Shown here piece after piece: positions 1-7,134 of a stretch of DNA of 10,123 nucleotides. The position numbers and the translations under genes were made by a program. Within the stretch, counting starts at the first letter, position 1, and the number at the start of each line of letters is the position of its first letter. A model generated the notes under the pieces. That model had not been told where the DNA came from. It saw nothing but the letters and a program-made list of their open reading frames with translations, and ran no database searches. Source of the stretch: Pavlovales sp. CCMP2436 (lineage: Eukaryota > Haptophyta > Pavlovophyceae > Pavlovales); NCBI GenBank assembly GCA_026770615.1, contig MU631880.1, positions 77,105 through 87,227 on the forward strand, in the 5' to 3' direction.

Positions 1-150
1 TGCTACGGGGAATGTGACCCTTGTAAAGGGATGTTACGGGGAATGTGACCCTTGTAAAGGGATGCTACGGGGAATGTGACCCTTGTAAAGGGATGCTACG
101 GGGAATGTGACGCCCTTATAAAGGGATGCTACTGGGAATGTGACGGGAAC
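1..150. repeat. 31-bp minisatellite, about 4.8 copies
   Basis: Units begin at 1, 32, 63, 94 and 127 and start with tgctacggggaatgtgac. The first three are 31 bp and differ by one base (C/T at the third position of unit 2). The fourth is 33 bp because of a small gain near the acccttgt segment. The fifth has one substitution and decays after about 24 bp. The array is cut by the window edge, so its full size is unknown. Adjacent copies have no unique spacers, so this is a plain tandem repeat. An open frame runs through it only because the unit lacks stops in one frame. Confidence 0.93.
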
Positions 151-296
151 TGCCAGACTATAAGAGCCCTGGCACAAGATAATTCTTATTTGTTGACGAC
201 AAATATTCGATTTAGCTTGTATAAGAAAGTTAGTTTTGCTGTCAAAAATTTCCTTTCGCTTTAGCCGATAGGGTGTTAAAGCCTAGAGGTATTTAC

Positions 297-331
297 ACCC
301 CCCCCTCCCCACACACACACACACACACACC
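297..331. repeat. C-run followed by (CA)n microsatellite
   Basis: A cytosine-rich stretch leads into ten uninterrupted AC units at 311-330. The surrounding 151-410 stretch contains no convincing gene; it is AT-rich and low-complexity. Confidence 0.9.
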
Positions 332-833
332 TTTCTACCCTCCCACCGACAGCACTGCACACACAACAAGAATGAGAATAATCACTCTTCTAATAATCAC
401 ACCTACCGGGGAGAAGCTTCTTTTTATTTTATTTTTATACGCACACACAAACACATTCATTCATTCATCTCGAAAACAGATATTACATGACTGCCCACGG
501 TCCGAGCTTTCAAATCTGCATCTGCCCACGACCGGTACAAGTTAGTACAATATTTTACAGTGAGGATACTCATGTGGGACCGGGGAGGAGCAGTCATGAC
601 TTTTTTTTAATAATAGTTCGTTTAACGTCCCCCGACTTGCAGCCCGAAGGCGTACGGGCATGACATGGGAGGGTCAGACATCGGTCGTCTCATGCTCTAT
701 CTCACTTTCCGCGTCGACTATGACTAGTACTTATTGTGAGTTTTTTTTAAGTTACCGTTACTTGTTACTGGCATCTGCTACTAGTTCGTCACCAACTTCA
801 CCTCTACCACCCCTGCTGCCATCAGACGTTGGC

Positions 834-981
834 GATGTCTGTGAGTGAACATCACCTGCTGAACCATGCTGAGCCGCCAATCTGTATTATTAATACATCC
901 GCCTCGCCGCCTCTCTTTCTCTATCTACGTCTGCACGATCTCGTCTGTGAGTGAACACCACCTGCCGCACACTGCTGAGCC
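834..981 (+). repeat. Direct repeat pair inside the left arm (834-878 and 943-981)
   Basis: Both copies carry gtctgtgagtgaaca followed by a ccacctgc- or tcacctgc-type stretch and end in atgctgagcc or actgctgagcc. The offset is about 108 bp. The second copy matches the right arm better, so the first is probably an internal duplication of the arm. Confidence 0.75.
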
Positions 982-982
982 A

Positions 983-1005
983 ATTATTATTATTATTATT
1001 ATTAT
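983..1005. repeat. (ATT)n microsatellite
   Basis: About seven uninterrupted ATT units directly follow the ctgctgagcc motif of the arm. Confidence 0.92.
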
Positions 1006-1125
1006 CAGCACGCCACGATTCTCGCCCAACGTCTTCTCTGTTGCGTGTTGGCATGAAGCTCTCAGGCCCAGACCTCTCAAAAACTGCTAAGCCGCTAATA
1101 ATAATTATTATTTTAATCAAAACAG

Positions 1126-1246
1126 GCGGCTTGGCGACTTCTGCTCCTTCACCATGTTCTGCATCATACTGCAGCGCGTACGCGCAGAGGACCGCTACGG
1201 GGGGGCCGCGCCGGGGTTGGCCCCCATGGAGATCGAGTCCGTTTGA
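1126..1246 (+). CDS. Possible terminal exon, C-terminal 39 residues of an unknown protein
   Basis: I do not recognise this protein. A candidate 3' splice site (attttaatcaaaacag, ending at 1125) is followed by one base that completes a split codon and then 39 sense codons ending in TGA at 1244-1246. The translation is not low-complexity. It opens RLGDFCSFTMFCIILQ, a Cys- and hydrophobic-rich start that could be the end of a membrane segment, continues with a charged RVRAEDRYGG stretch, and ends MEIESV. No upstream exon is visible, because the left is repeat DNA. It sits between an inverted repeat pair (846-876 and 1458-1488), so it may have been carried there by a repeat. The pyrimidine tract is poor. 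It could be chance. Confidence 0.35.
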
Positions 1247-1602
1247 CCGTCAGAATTGTCCTACGAACTTGTTGAAATTTTTTGTTATTTTTTTTGATCG
1301 CGACGAAATAAAATTTAACTTAGGATGAGAAAGCATTAATAGTACTGTCACTGGCAATATCGCCCATACTCGTGCATATGCTATATTTTTAGATATATGT
1401 GTACATAAATTATAAATACATTTTCTATTATAAACGCGTAATCACATAAATAATTAGCGGCTCAGCATGATTCAGCATGTGATGTTCAACTGAATATTGG
1501 CACTCGGCCGGTCATTGCAAATGCAGCGCAGCGCAGTCGAATCATCAATCGAAACCACAGCTCAGTTCCGAACGGCACTTGTAAGCGCTGGCGTGGATTG
1601 GA
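1247..1602. other. Gene-free AT-rich stretch with one repeat terminus
   Basis: No open frame or splice signal here is convincing. 1310-1450 is strongly AT-rich. 1458-1488 is a copy of the ctgctgagcc repeat terminus on the minus strand, pairing 29/31 with 846-876. 1520-1560 holds short gcagc runs before the end of the kelch gene fragment. Confidence 0.6.
1458..1488 (-). repeat. Inverted copy of the 846-876 repeat terminus
   Basis: Read on the minus strand it begins tgaacatcacatgctgaa and ends atgctgagccg. It matches 846-876 at 29 of 31 positions. The two copies face each other across about 640 bp, like the ends of a small inverted-repeat element. Confidence 0.8.
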
Positions 1603-2256
1603 TCACGGCCAAACGCGCAGCAGGAAGGTGTCGTTGAAGAACTTGTTGCTCGAGCTGCGCCCGCCGATGATGAGGACGCCGCCTCCGTGTGGGATCGCTG
1701 CGTGGCCGTTGCGCCCCCGCGGGTGCTCGCCGCCCACCGCAAGGTCGCTCCACAGCCGCCGCTGCAGGTCGAAGTAGTGCAGCGCAAGTCCGAGTGAGTT
1801 GACCACCCGCGGGTTGCTGCCACCGAATACCACCAGCCTGTTGCCGAGGGGGCTAAGCGAGTGGCCGCGCACTCCCCCCTGCGCTGACCACCTGCGTCCA
1901 CGCACGCGTGTCCAAGACGTACTCCCACAGGTCGTCCACTGGCGCGTGCGCACGCTGAAAGAGAGCACGTCGTTCAGAAAGCCGTTGATCGCGCTGACGC
2001 CACCAAAGATGACCACCTCCAAGTTGCTCTTGTGCATGATCGCCAAGTGCCCACGCCGCCCGTCGGGGCGCACGCTCGCGTCGGCGGCCTGCTGCGCGGT
2101 CTGCAGGAGCAGCGTCGTCCACGCGGCGGTGCGCGTGTCTAATAGCCACACGTCGTTGAGGTAGCTCTCGCCGTCAAACCCACCGAACAGGATCAGCCTC
2201 ACGGGGTGCGCCGAGTCGCTCAGCGAGACGGGCGTCCTCTGCCACGACGGCCTCAT
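1603..2256 (-). pseudogene. Kelch-repeat beta-propeller protein, truncated and probably frame-damaged
   Basis: Kelch blades fold into a beta-propeller that usually binds protein partners. From the ATG at 2256 the frame gives 217 residues with at least three clear blades and a partial fourth. Each has the double-glycine strand: RLILFGG (residues 20-26), EVVIFGG (80-86), RLVVFGG (140-146) and VLIIGG (194-199). Blades 1 and 2 continue into an LND segment and a Trp 11 residues after its N. Blade 3 has no LND and ends at Trp169. Blade 4 stops soon after FFND, so it is incomplete. A normal propeller has five to seven blades, so this is a fragment. Between blades 2 and 3 the spacing is about ten residues too long, and an adjacent frame (1936-1889) reads DDLWEYVLDTRAWTQV, a textbook kelch strand pair. 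That suggests two opposite single-base indels, one perhaps in the C6 run at 1874-1879. The frame stays open upstream to 2352, but the kelch match ends near the chosen ATG. It is head to head with the helicase. Host or viral origin is undetermined. Confidence 0.75.
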
Positions 2257-2278
2257 CGCTGATGGAGGCTTAGACCAC

Positions 2279-3913
2279 TTGGGCAGGCCGATCGACCGGA
2301 ACATCGGCGATGTGCACACTCTCCTGCGCATCTGCGAGCAGGCCGTCAAGGATCAGACGGGCTACTCTGTGCAGCTCGAGCTCAAGCCACTGACGCAAAA
2401 GTCTGGTGGCTCATTCGAGGCGTACGTCGACAACAAGTGGCCTGCTGGTGAGCTGCTAGATGCACCTGAGTACGACAAGAAGCTCGGCCAGGTCCAGGAC
2501 CGCGAATTTGCCGAGCACTTGATCGCAGCCAAGCACGGCCAGCTCTTCAAGCAGCGCAAGGATAACGACCACTACAGTTTCTGGTCGTACAACGGCAGCT
2601 GCTGGGTCGAGGGGTGGTCGCCTATTGGTGGCTGGTGCACAGAGCTCTTCGACGGCTGCCCATACGGAGCGAGTGCAGCTGGCATCAAGCGTATCCGAGA
2701 CTACATGACGTTGGCATGCCCAGAACTGGCCAAGGACCCGATTTTCAACCAGGTGCCCAACGGGGAGATCCCATGTGCTGGCGGCATTTACTACAACGCG
2801 GTGGAGCGCAAGACTCGACCGATCCCGCTCGACCATTACGTGACCAAACTCTGGGACATACCGCCGCCGATAGCCGAGGCTGCAAATCCAGAGGCACTCG
2901 ACTGGGTATTGGCCAAGCTGCACGAGATCGTGCCAGATGCTGCCCTGTACGACTCAGTGTTCCCTAGGCTCTACTACAATCTGCTGACTGTCGGAAATCC
3001 TCATAAGGAGATCAACTTCTTCATAGGGGAGGGCGACAATGGGAAGACAACACTTATGAAAGTCCTGAAGGTGGCGGCGCCCCCTGGCTGGGTGCAGTCG
3101 ACGCGCTCGGACAACTTCACGGGGCGCACGCGTGGCAATGAGCAGACAGACTGGCTCGTGAAGCTGGAGGGCGCGAGGGTTGTATACACCGAGGAGCCCG
3201 CACGAGGCGAGGCCGGCTCGCTCGATGCCAAATGGCTCAAGGAGCTGCGAGGCGATTCGGATGTCTCTTGCCGCAAGATGTACGGTGGCGAGCGAGAGAT
3301 GCGCGTCTGCTTCACGCTCTACTTCATGGCGAACCACTTGCCTCAGATCGCGCACGCAGACAAGGCGCTCAAGAAGTCATTCGTCATCTGCGACCTGCCA
3401 GGCAAGTTTGTCGATGACCCTGCCGCTTAAAAGATCGCAAAGCCGTTCACGCCATGGCAGCAGTACATCAAGCCAGTCGACCGCGAGCTCAAGGACACGT
3501 TCGCGCTGCCTCGGATGCGGCTGGCGCTGATGCATATCGTGTGCGAGCAGTATGCCGCCTCCATACAAGGCGGCTCTGTCTTCAAGGCAGTGCCTGACGA
3601 GTTTGAAAAGTGGAAGGACGAGATCCAGCTCGAGAAGGACACGATTGGTGCTGCGTTCTACTCCGCGTTCACTGCAGCAAACAGCAGGCAGGAAGTGGAT
3701 GCCACTCAGCCCATCGCAGCCAGGCAGATCCTCACTGCTGTCAGATTTGCTGACCATGAGCTCAAGATCACAGACCAAGTCCTGGGCGCATGGATGAAAC
3801 GTGCGTTCATAGACACCCAGCACAAGTATGTCCAGAAGAAGAGGACAAAGAGCAGCATGGTCTGGACTGGCCTAGTACCTGTCCAGACCACTGTCAATGC
3901 ATGGGGTCAGTGA
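2279..3913 (+). pseudogene. D5-type superfamily 3 helicase (primase-helicase C-terminal part), one in-frame stop
   Basis: SF3 helicases of the D5 family form hexameric rings that unwind viral DNA during replication and are often fused to a primase. Counting from codon 2279, residues about 75-165 resemble the D5_N region before the ATPase. Walker A is GEGDNGKT (250-257), Walker B is VVYTEEP (301-307), motif B' is KELRGDSDVSCRKMY (321-335), and motif C is FMANHLP (349-355). All expected catalytic residues are present. Codon 384 (3428-3430) is TAA, after which the same frame runs another 160 codons to TGA at 3911-3913. Position 2279 is only a TTG. The frame is open back to 2165 with no ATG, and the first in-frame ATG (2705) lies inside the protein, so the 5' end is missing or spliced. 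No primase domain is visible. An alternative is an exon joined to an upstream exon by the weak acceptor gaggcttag at 2273. Family call is firm; functional status is not. Confidence 0.9.
3431..3913 (+). pseudogene. C-terminal segment of the D5-type helicase, downstream of the stop
   Basis: This is the same reading frame as the helicase and directly continues it after the TAA, giving 160 residues to TGA at 3911-3913. It opens KIAKPFTPWQQYIKPVDREL, then a mostly helical, charged stretch (EKWKDEIQLEKD) and ends in a basic segment (QKKRTKSS) and VNAWGQ. D5-type proteins normally carry a helical C-terminal domain after the ATPase, so length and position fit. Base composition and codon bias match the upstream part, so it decayed little after the stop arose. 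The first internal ATG is at 3515. Independent translation from it is possible but has no supporting signal. Confidence 0.75.
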
Positions 3914-4329
3914 TGACTGTCACTCGATCGCTTGTGTGGTCGTGCAAGCTGTAGTGATCATGTACATTACATGCGTCTCCGCGCAGTCAGTATGCGTGAT
4001 GTAAGGGATTTAGACGATGTAGACCATTTTGGCAAAACTCTCCGGGCAAGAACGAAGGAAGGGCCTGAGCAGCAGCTCCTATCTCCCGCCCAGCTTAAAA
4101 AAACCAAGTCACGCACGCATAGCGCATATTTTCTCAGTGTGGGCGCAAGCCTGCAGTGTACCAGAAAGCCCCTTTTGCCCATTTCGTACGCATGAAGGCG
4201 CGCGCGGCCCCGCAGCCCCCCCCCTCCGACGCCCTCTCCAATTTCGCCCCCGAAATCGCCCTAAACCAATACGATTTCCCGCCAAGACACCCCCTCCGCC
4301 CCTTTTCAAAATTCCCAAATTCCCAAATT
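3914..4329. other. No gene recognised; C-rich polypyrimidine block at 4198-4330
   Basis: After the helicase stop there is ordinary mixed-composition DNA to about 4195, with several short open frames that look random. From 4198 the plus strand becomes very C-rich with runs of up to eight C, then a short direct repeat (aaattccc) at about 4309-4330. On the minus strand this would be a G-rich tract downstream of the 4330-4461 exon candidate and could be intron. Confidence 0.5.
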
Positions 4330-4461
4330 TCAAACGCGGTCGTCACACCTTCCGATACCCCCCAGTCCTTGCCAGTGGCCGGTGGCGTCGACGTTGTCCC
4401 TCGCCAGGCCGAGCAAGTTCGCGGTGTCCTGGTATGTCTTCACGCGCTCCTCGTTGGACAT
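4330..4461 (-). CDS. Possible first or internal exon, 43 codons, unknown protein
   Basis: I do not recognise it. From the ATG at 4461 the minus strand reads MSNEERVKTYQDTANLLGLA, then a charged and Trp-containing stretch (RDNVDATGHW) and a Gly-rich GLGGIG, with TGA at 4330-4332. The composition looks like real protein, not repeat. The codons before the ATG (RPVRPT) also look coding, so it could be an internal exon. A plausible 5' splice site, GAAG|GTGTGA, falls after the GGIG residues; beyond it the frame is probably intron. No second exon was found in the C-rich DNA that follows. Confidence 0.35.
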   Translation of the reverse strand: MSNEERVKTYQDTANLLGLARDNVDATGHWQGLGGIGRCDDRV

Positions 4462-4787
4462 CGTCGGGCGGACCGGGCGGAGTTGAGCTTTTGCCGTAAA
4501 CCTGAATTTTAAACCTTGATTTTTCGTTTTCAATTCTGAGTTTCAATTTAATCGGCGACCGACTTCAATTATTAATTTCAGGTTCCGGAATTTTCTGTGA
4601 ATTCTGATCACGGCCTGAATGACGATTCGCGGTTAATTAATGAGTTGGTCCTTGATTACTTGAATTTAATTTGAGATACCGTCGGTCATTACAAAGCCTG
4701 ATTTTTTAAAAACTAGCTCGCGAAACCGAGGTAGCATTGAGGCTACCTTCCCAGTACACACTTTTCGGATTTCCTCGCTTCTTACAG

Positions 4788-4955
4788 ATCAAGGACTCGG
4801 AGGCTACCCTGCACCTCCTCTACAAGCACCAGCGCGACCTCGCCAACCACCCGGGCAACCCGCACCTCTACTCGTGCGACTTTTGCACCCGCCGAAACAT
4901 GCTCCCGTGCGATGCAGAGTGCCACCGTGCTGTGCACATGCTGCAGCAGCACTAG
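4788..4955 (+). CDS. Terminal exon of a Cys/His-rich (probable zinc-binding) protein
   Basis: A strong 3' splice site precedes it: a pyrimidine tract from about 4761 ending cttcttacag at 4787. The exon gives 55 residues and ends with TAG at 4953-4955. Residues 1-28 are helical and charged (HLLYKHQRDLANHPGNP). Residues 30-50 carry C30, C33, C41, C45, H46 and H50, a C-x2-C-x7-C-x3-CH-x3-H pattern that would suit one or two zinc sites. I cannot match it to a named zinc-finger family, as the spacing fits neither RING, MYND nor C2H2 well. The upstream exon is not visible in 4500-4760, which is AT-rich and intron-like. The splice site and amino-acid composition make a genuine exon likely. Confidence 0.6.
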   Translation: MKDSEATLHLLYKHQRDLANHPGNPHLYSCDFCTRRNMLPCDAECHRAVHMLQQH

Positions 4956-5726
4956 TCGTGCACGCCGAATGCGTAAAACCCCCTGAGCTGCTACTGGTGC
5001 ACATGCGCCCGTCGGCGCCTCTGCCGCCTAGCCATCCGGGCCTAGCCTTGCTATCCGCAGCCGGCCCAGTGCCCGCCTCGCACCGGGCCCAGTACCGGAC
5101 CGTCAGCTCTCCCGATGCCAGTATAGATATTTGCGTCAAATTCTAAATCATGTACTTTTAATTTAGAAAATCATCGAATTTTTGACTGGCCCCGCCGGCC
5201 CGCCCGACGCCCGCCAACGCCCCCGACGCCCCCGCCATCAACTCAACTCGGGTGGAAGGGGGCGGGCGGGGAGCGCGGGGGCGTGCGAAAGCTGCGCCCC
5301 CCGCCCGCCCCTCGTCAGGCCTTGCAGGGCTGTGAGCGAGGCCCACGTCCTTCACGGGTCGAGTTGGCTCCGCCGTCCTTCCAACCGCGCGCGTCCGGGG
5401 CCGCGACCTTCACGCGCGACGGAACGAGCATGCGCACGTGCATATTCTGCTTCCGAAGGTCTCAGCGCGAGGGCGCAACGACTCCTCCTCGCCTCGCCCG
5501 GGCCCGGCCCGCGGCCACTGGATGTGGTTTGAGCGAGACGGGTTGAAAAGTTAAGTTTGAGGCGGTTCACCAGGATAAAGTTACGAAAAAAAATCTGCAA
5601 ACTGTGAGTAAATATCTAGAAATACGTCCGACCCCTGACAGGTCTCCACAGGACCCAAGCGTTGAGAAACACTCGGATCAAGGGTCCTTAGCAAGCAAAC
5701 TGGTTTGGGGATTACATTTGGCTTTT
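4956..5726. other. No gene recognised; GC-rich block 5181-5525
   Basis: 4956-5110 is probably 3' untranslated DNA of the preceding exon. 5181-5525 is a very GC-rich, CpG-rich island between AT-rich flanks, with cgcccg and gggcgg runs. The frames open across it on both strands are compositional: they lack splice signals and are rich in Pro, Arg and Ala. It could be a promoter island or 5' region of a gene whose exons are not visible. Confidence 0.5.
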
Positions 5727-5825
5727 GGTTATTATTTTTGAACTGTGTGTTTCCAAACTGGTTTGCTTTTTACAAATGGTTATTTTTGAACCGAGTGTTT
5801 CCAAACTGGTTTGCTTTTTACCCAT
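5727..5825 (+). repeat. Tandem duplication, about 50-bp unit, two copies
   Basis: 5727-5777 and 5778-5825 share ggttatttttgaac and the exact block gtgtttccaaactggtttgc, with a 3-bp length difference at the start. Confidence 0.88.
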
Positions 5826-5881
5826 GGATCTAGTTTGGTGTTTACATAAGGATCTAGTTTGGTGTTTACATAAGGATCTAG
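5826..5881 (+). repeat. 24-bp tandem repeat, 2.3 copies
   Basis: ggatctagtttggtgtttac plus ataa occurs at 5826-5849 and 5850-5873 without mismatch, followed by ggatctag at 5874-5881. It abuts the preceding 50-bp duplication. Confidence 0.92.
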
Positions 5882-6033
5882 TGGATTCTAGCTTGGGAGT
5901 CAGTATGTAAGTTTACGAATTGTTCTTATAGCCGGGCCGCTACCGCTGGGCCGCCGCAAATTAGAGGATCTGAGCTTCTGTACCAGAAAAACTTTGATTT
6001 CATAGGTTCACCAGAATATATATTATATTGACT

Positions 6034-6251
6034 GATAGGGATTCAAGCTGGCGTCTGACTGTTCTAAATGTTTTGCTGGTCTGAGCGCTGCGTCGCCCAT
6101 TGCCTGCTGCGTGCCTTAGTCGGCTGATTATATAATGTCGCTAAGGCGAGATTGCTGCGCAATAACGACACTTATATTTTTGATAGGGATTCAAGCTGGC
6201 GTCTGACTGTTCTGAATGTTGTGCTGGTCTGAGCGCCGCGTCGCCCATTGC
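6034..6251 (+). repeat. Direct repeat pair, 70 bp at 67/70 identity (6034-6103 and 6182-6251)
   Basis: Both copies start gatagggattcaagctggcg and end gtcgcccattgc, with three substitutions between them. Both are followed by acgacacttatat, but copy 1 has 61 extra bases (6104-6164) before it. A third, more divergent copy lies on the minus strand at 8401-8466 inside the right inverted-repeat zone, so this is a dispersed family rather than a simple local duplication. Confidence 0.92.
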
Positions 6252-6355
6252 ACGACACTTATATAGTTTATTCTGCTCTCGTTCACGGCATCTTCTTAGG
6301 CTCATCATATTCCGCCCCTACTCTCAGTGCTCACTGTCTGCTGCCCAATTTCTCC

Positions 6356-6380
6356 ACACACACGCACACACACACACACA
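6356..6380. repeat. (CA)n microsatellite
   Basis: CA dinucleotides, interrupted once by cg, in an otherwise unremarkable stretch. Confidence 0.9.
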
Positions 6381-6447
6381 AGCGCGCCCTGCTGTGAATC
6401 CCAAGCAGATCGCCGCTGGCCAGCGACGGTGCGGGGGGCAAGCTCAC

Positions 6448-6716
6448 TCAGATGCAGATGTCACCGAGGCAGAGGGTGCCAATCAGCTCGAAGCTGGCGA
6501 TCACCTGGTAGAAGAGCCAGACCGTATAGAAGGCGATGAACACATAGGCGGCCTTCTTGGGGAAGCTGCCCTTGAAGATGAGCAGCGAAGCAGTTAACAA
6601 CGCGGAATCCGCTGGCACGACCCACAACGCGGACTCGACCAAATTGACTCGACGGCGGGCGGGTCGGCCGAACTTCGTGCGCACTCGGTAGCGATCGAGC
6701 CACAGTCCCGCGGGCA
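6448..6716 (-). CDS. Terminal exon of an unidentified multi-pass membrane protein
   Basis: The minus strand has a candidate 3' splice site (tagccctcgcccag, ending at 6717), then two bases of a split codon and 88 sense codons to TGA at 6448-6450. A basic stretch (DRYRVRTKFGRPARRR, near residues 7-22) precedes two hydrophobic segments: one near 28-47 (ALWVVPADSALLTASLLIF) and a longer one near 54-82 (YVFIAFYTVWLFYQVIASF). A short Lys-rich link (KGSFPKK) lies between. The positive residues would place the start and the link on the cytoplasmic side if the usual rule holds. The tail GTLCLGDICI is Cys-containing. I cannot assign a family. Acceptor choice is inference; the hydrophobic region is very unlikely to be random. 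Confidence 0.55.
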
Positions 6717-6774
6717 CTGGGCGAGGGCTAGGACTACTGCTCGGCCAGCGACGTCTCTCGCGGCTGCGCTTTCT

Positions 6775-7029
6775 ATGGCATCGTGCGAAATATATCGGCT
6801 AGTTGTTGACTCACTTGATGGCACTCAGGCGGTGGCTCAGGTCACTCCCTGCCAGCTCTCAAGTAGTCGACGACCTCCAACCCTGGGTGAGAACATTATT
6901 GAAGGGCCATGCCGATATTTGGAGTGTTTGTTGGTCGGGCTCGACGAGCTCTACGACTACAGGGGGTCGTGGGCAATAATGAGAAAGGTGAATTTGACGT
7001 TGAGGCTCAGTTTCTTAGCTGTTTCTTAA
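6775..7029 (+). CDS. Short open frame, 84 codons, doubtful
   Basis: It starts at an ATG, opens MASCEIYRLVVDSLDG and ends with TAA. The composition is mixed and not repetitive, with an acidic and aromatic middle (GLDELYDYRGSW). No promoter, splice signal or recognisable domain supports it, and it lies where the minus-strand membrane protein would have an intron. A frame of this length is expected by chance fairly often. Confidence 0.2.
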   Translation: MASCEIYRLVVDSLDGTQAVAQVTPCQLSSSRRPPTLGENIIEGPCRYLECLLVGLDELYDYRGSWAIMRKVNLTLRLSFLAVS

Positions 7030-7100
7030 GGTCGACGGAGCAGCAGTCTCAGTTTTTTAAACCGCATTCGGTGAAACTTTAATAAATATATTAAAAAATG

Positions 7101-7134
7101 GGGCGTAAACAATATAACTAACATATTTACGCCC
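7101..7134. repeat. 9-bp perfect inverted repeat (hairpin)
   Basis: gggcgtaaa at 7101-7109 pairs with tttacgccc at 7126-7134 across a 16-base AT-rich loop. Flanking at/at bases would extend the stem with one bulged G. It is followed by no T-run, so there is no reason to call it a terminator. Confidence 0.7.

Larger units (their letters stand above)
411..1103 (+). repeat. Left arm of a long interrupted inverted repeat (partner 8350-8815)
   Basis: Blocks in this arm recur as reverse complements, in the same outer-to-inner order, in 8350-8815. 489-507 pairs with 8713-8731 (19/19). 576-592 pairs with 8630-8646 (17/17). 723-752 pairs with 8591-8620 (28/30). 913-955 pairs with 8513-8555 (39/43). 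962-981 pairs with 8483-8502 (19/20). 1080-1103 pairs with 8350-8373 (23/24). The left arm is longer because it carries about 120 extra bases between 593 and 722 and another block in about 755-900. The arm ends inward in the motif actgctragccgctaata. I counted matches by eye. Whether the pair is the terminus of one element or two insertions of one repeat family is open. Confidence 0.85.

Noticed and set aside
1..150. Regularly spaced repeats resembling a CRISPR array
   Set aside because: Units are directly adjacent with no unique spacers, and the genome is eukaryotic; it is a minisatellite.
273..545. 90-codon open frame on +
   Set aside because: It is built from a CA microsatellite, homopolymers and the start of the repeat arm, with no protein-like composition.
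1545..1928. Long minus-strand frame, Ala/Ser/Gly-rich
   Set aside because: It is the third frame beneath the kelch gene, produced by GC-rich codons, with no motif.
2456..2923. Long minus-strand frame opposite the helicase
   Set aside because: Antisense shadow of a strongly biased coding region, without domain or start context.
3377..3823. 148-codon minus-strand frame opposite the helicase C-terminal part
   Set aside because: Antisense shadow; the plus-strand frame has continuous homology-like features across the same bases.
5283..5546. Plus-strand frame with a CIFCF segment in the GC-rich island
   Set aside because: Mostly Pro/Arg/Ala from composition; no splice site or recognisable domain, and overlapping frames are equally open.
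7101..7134. Intrinsic transcription terminator
   Set aside because: No T-run follows the stem and the setting is eukaryotic.
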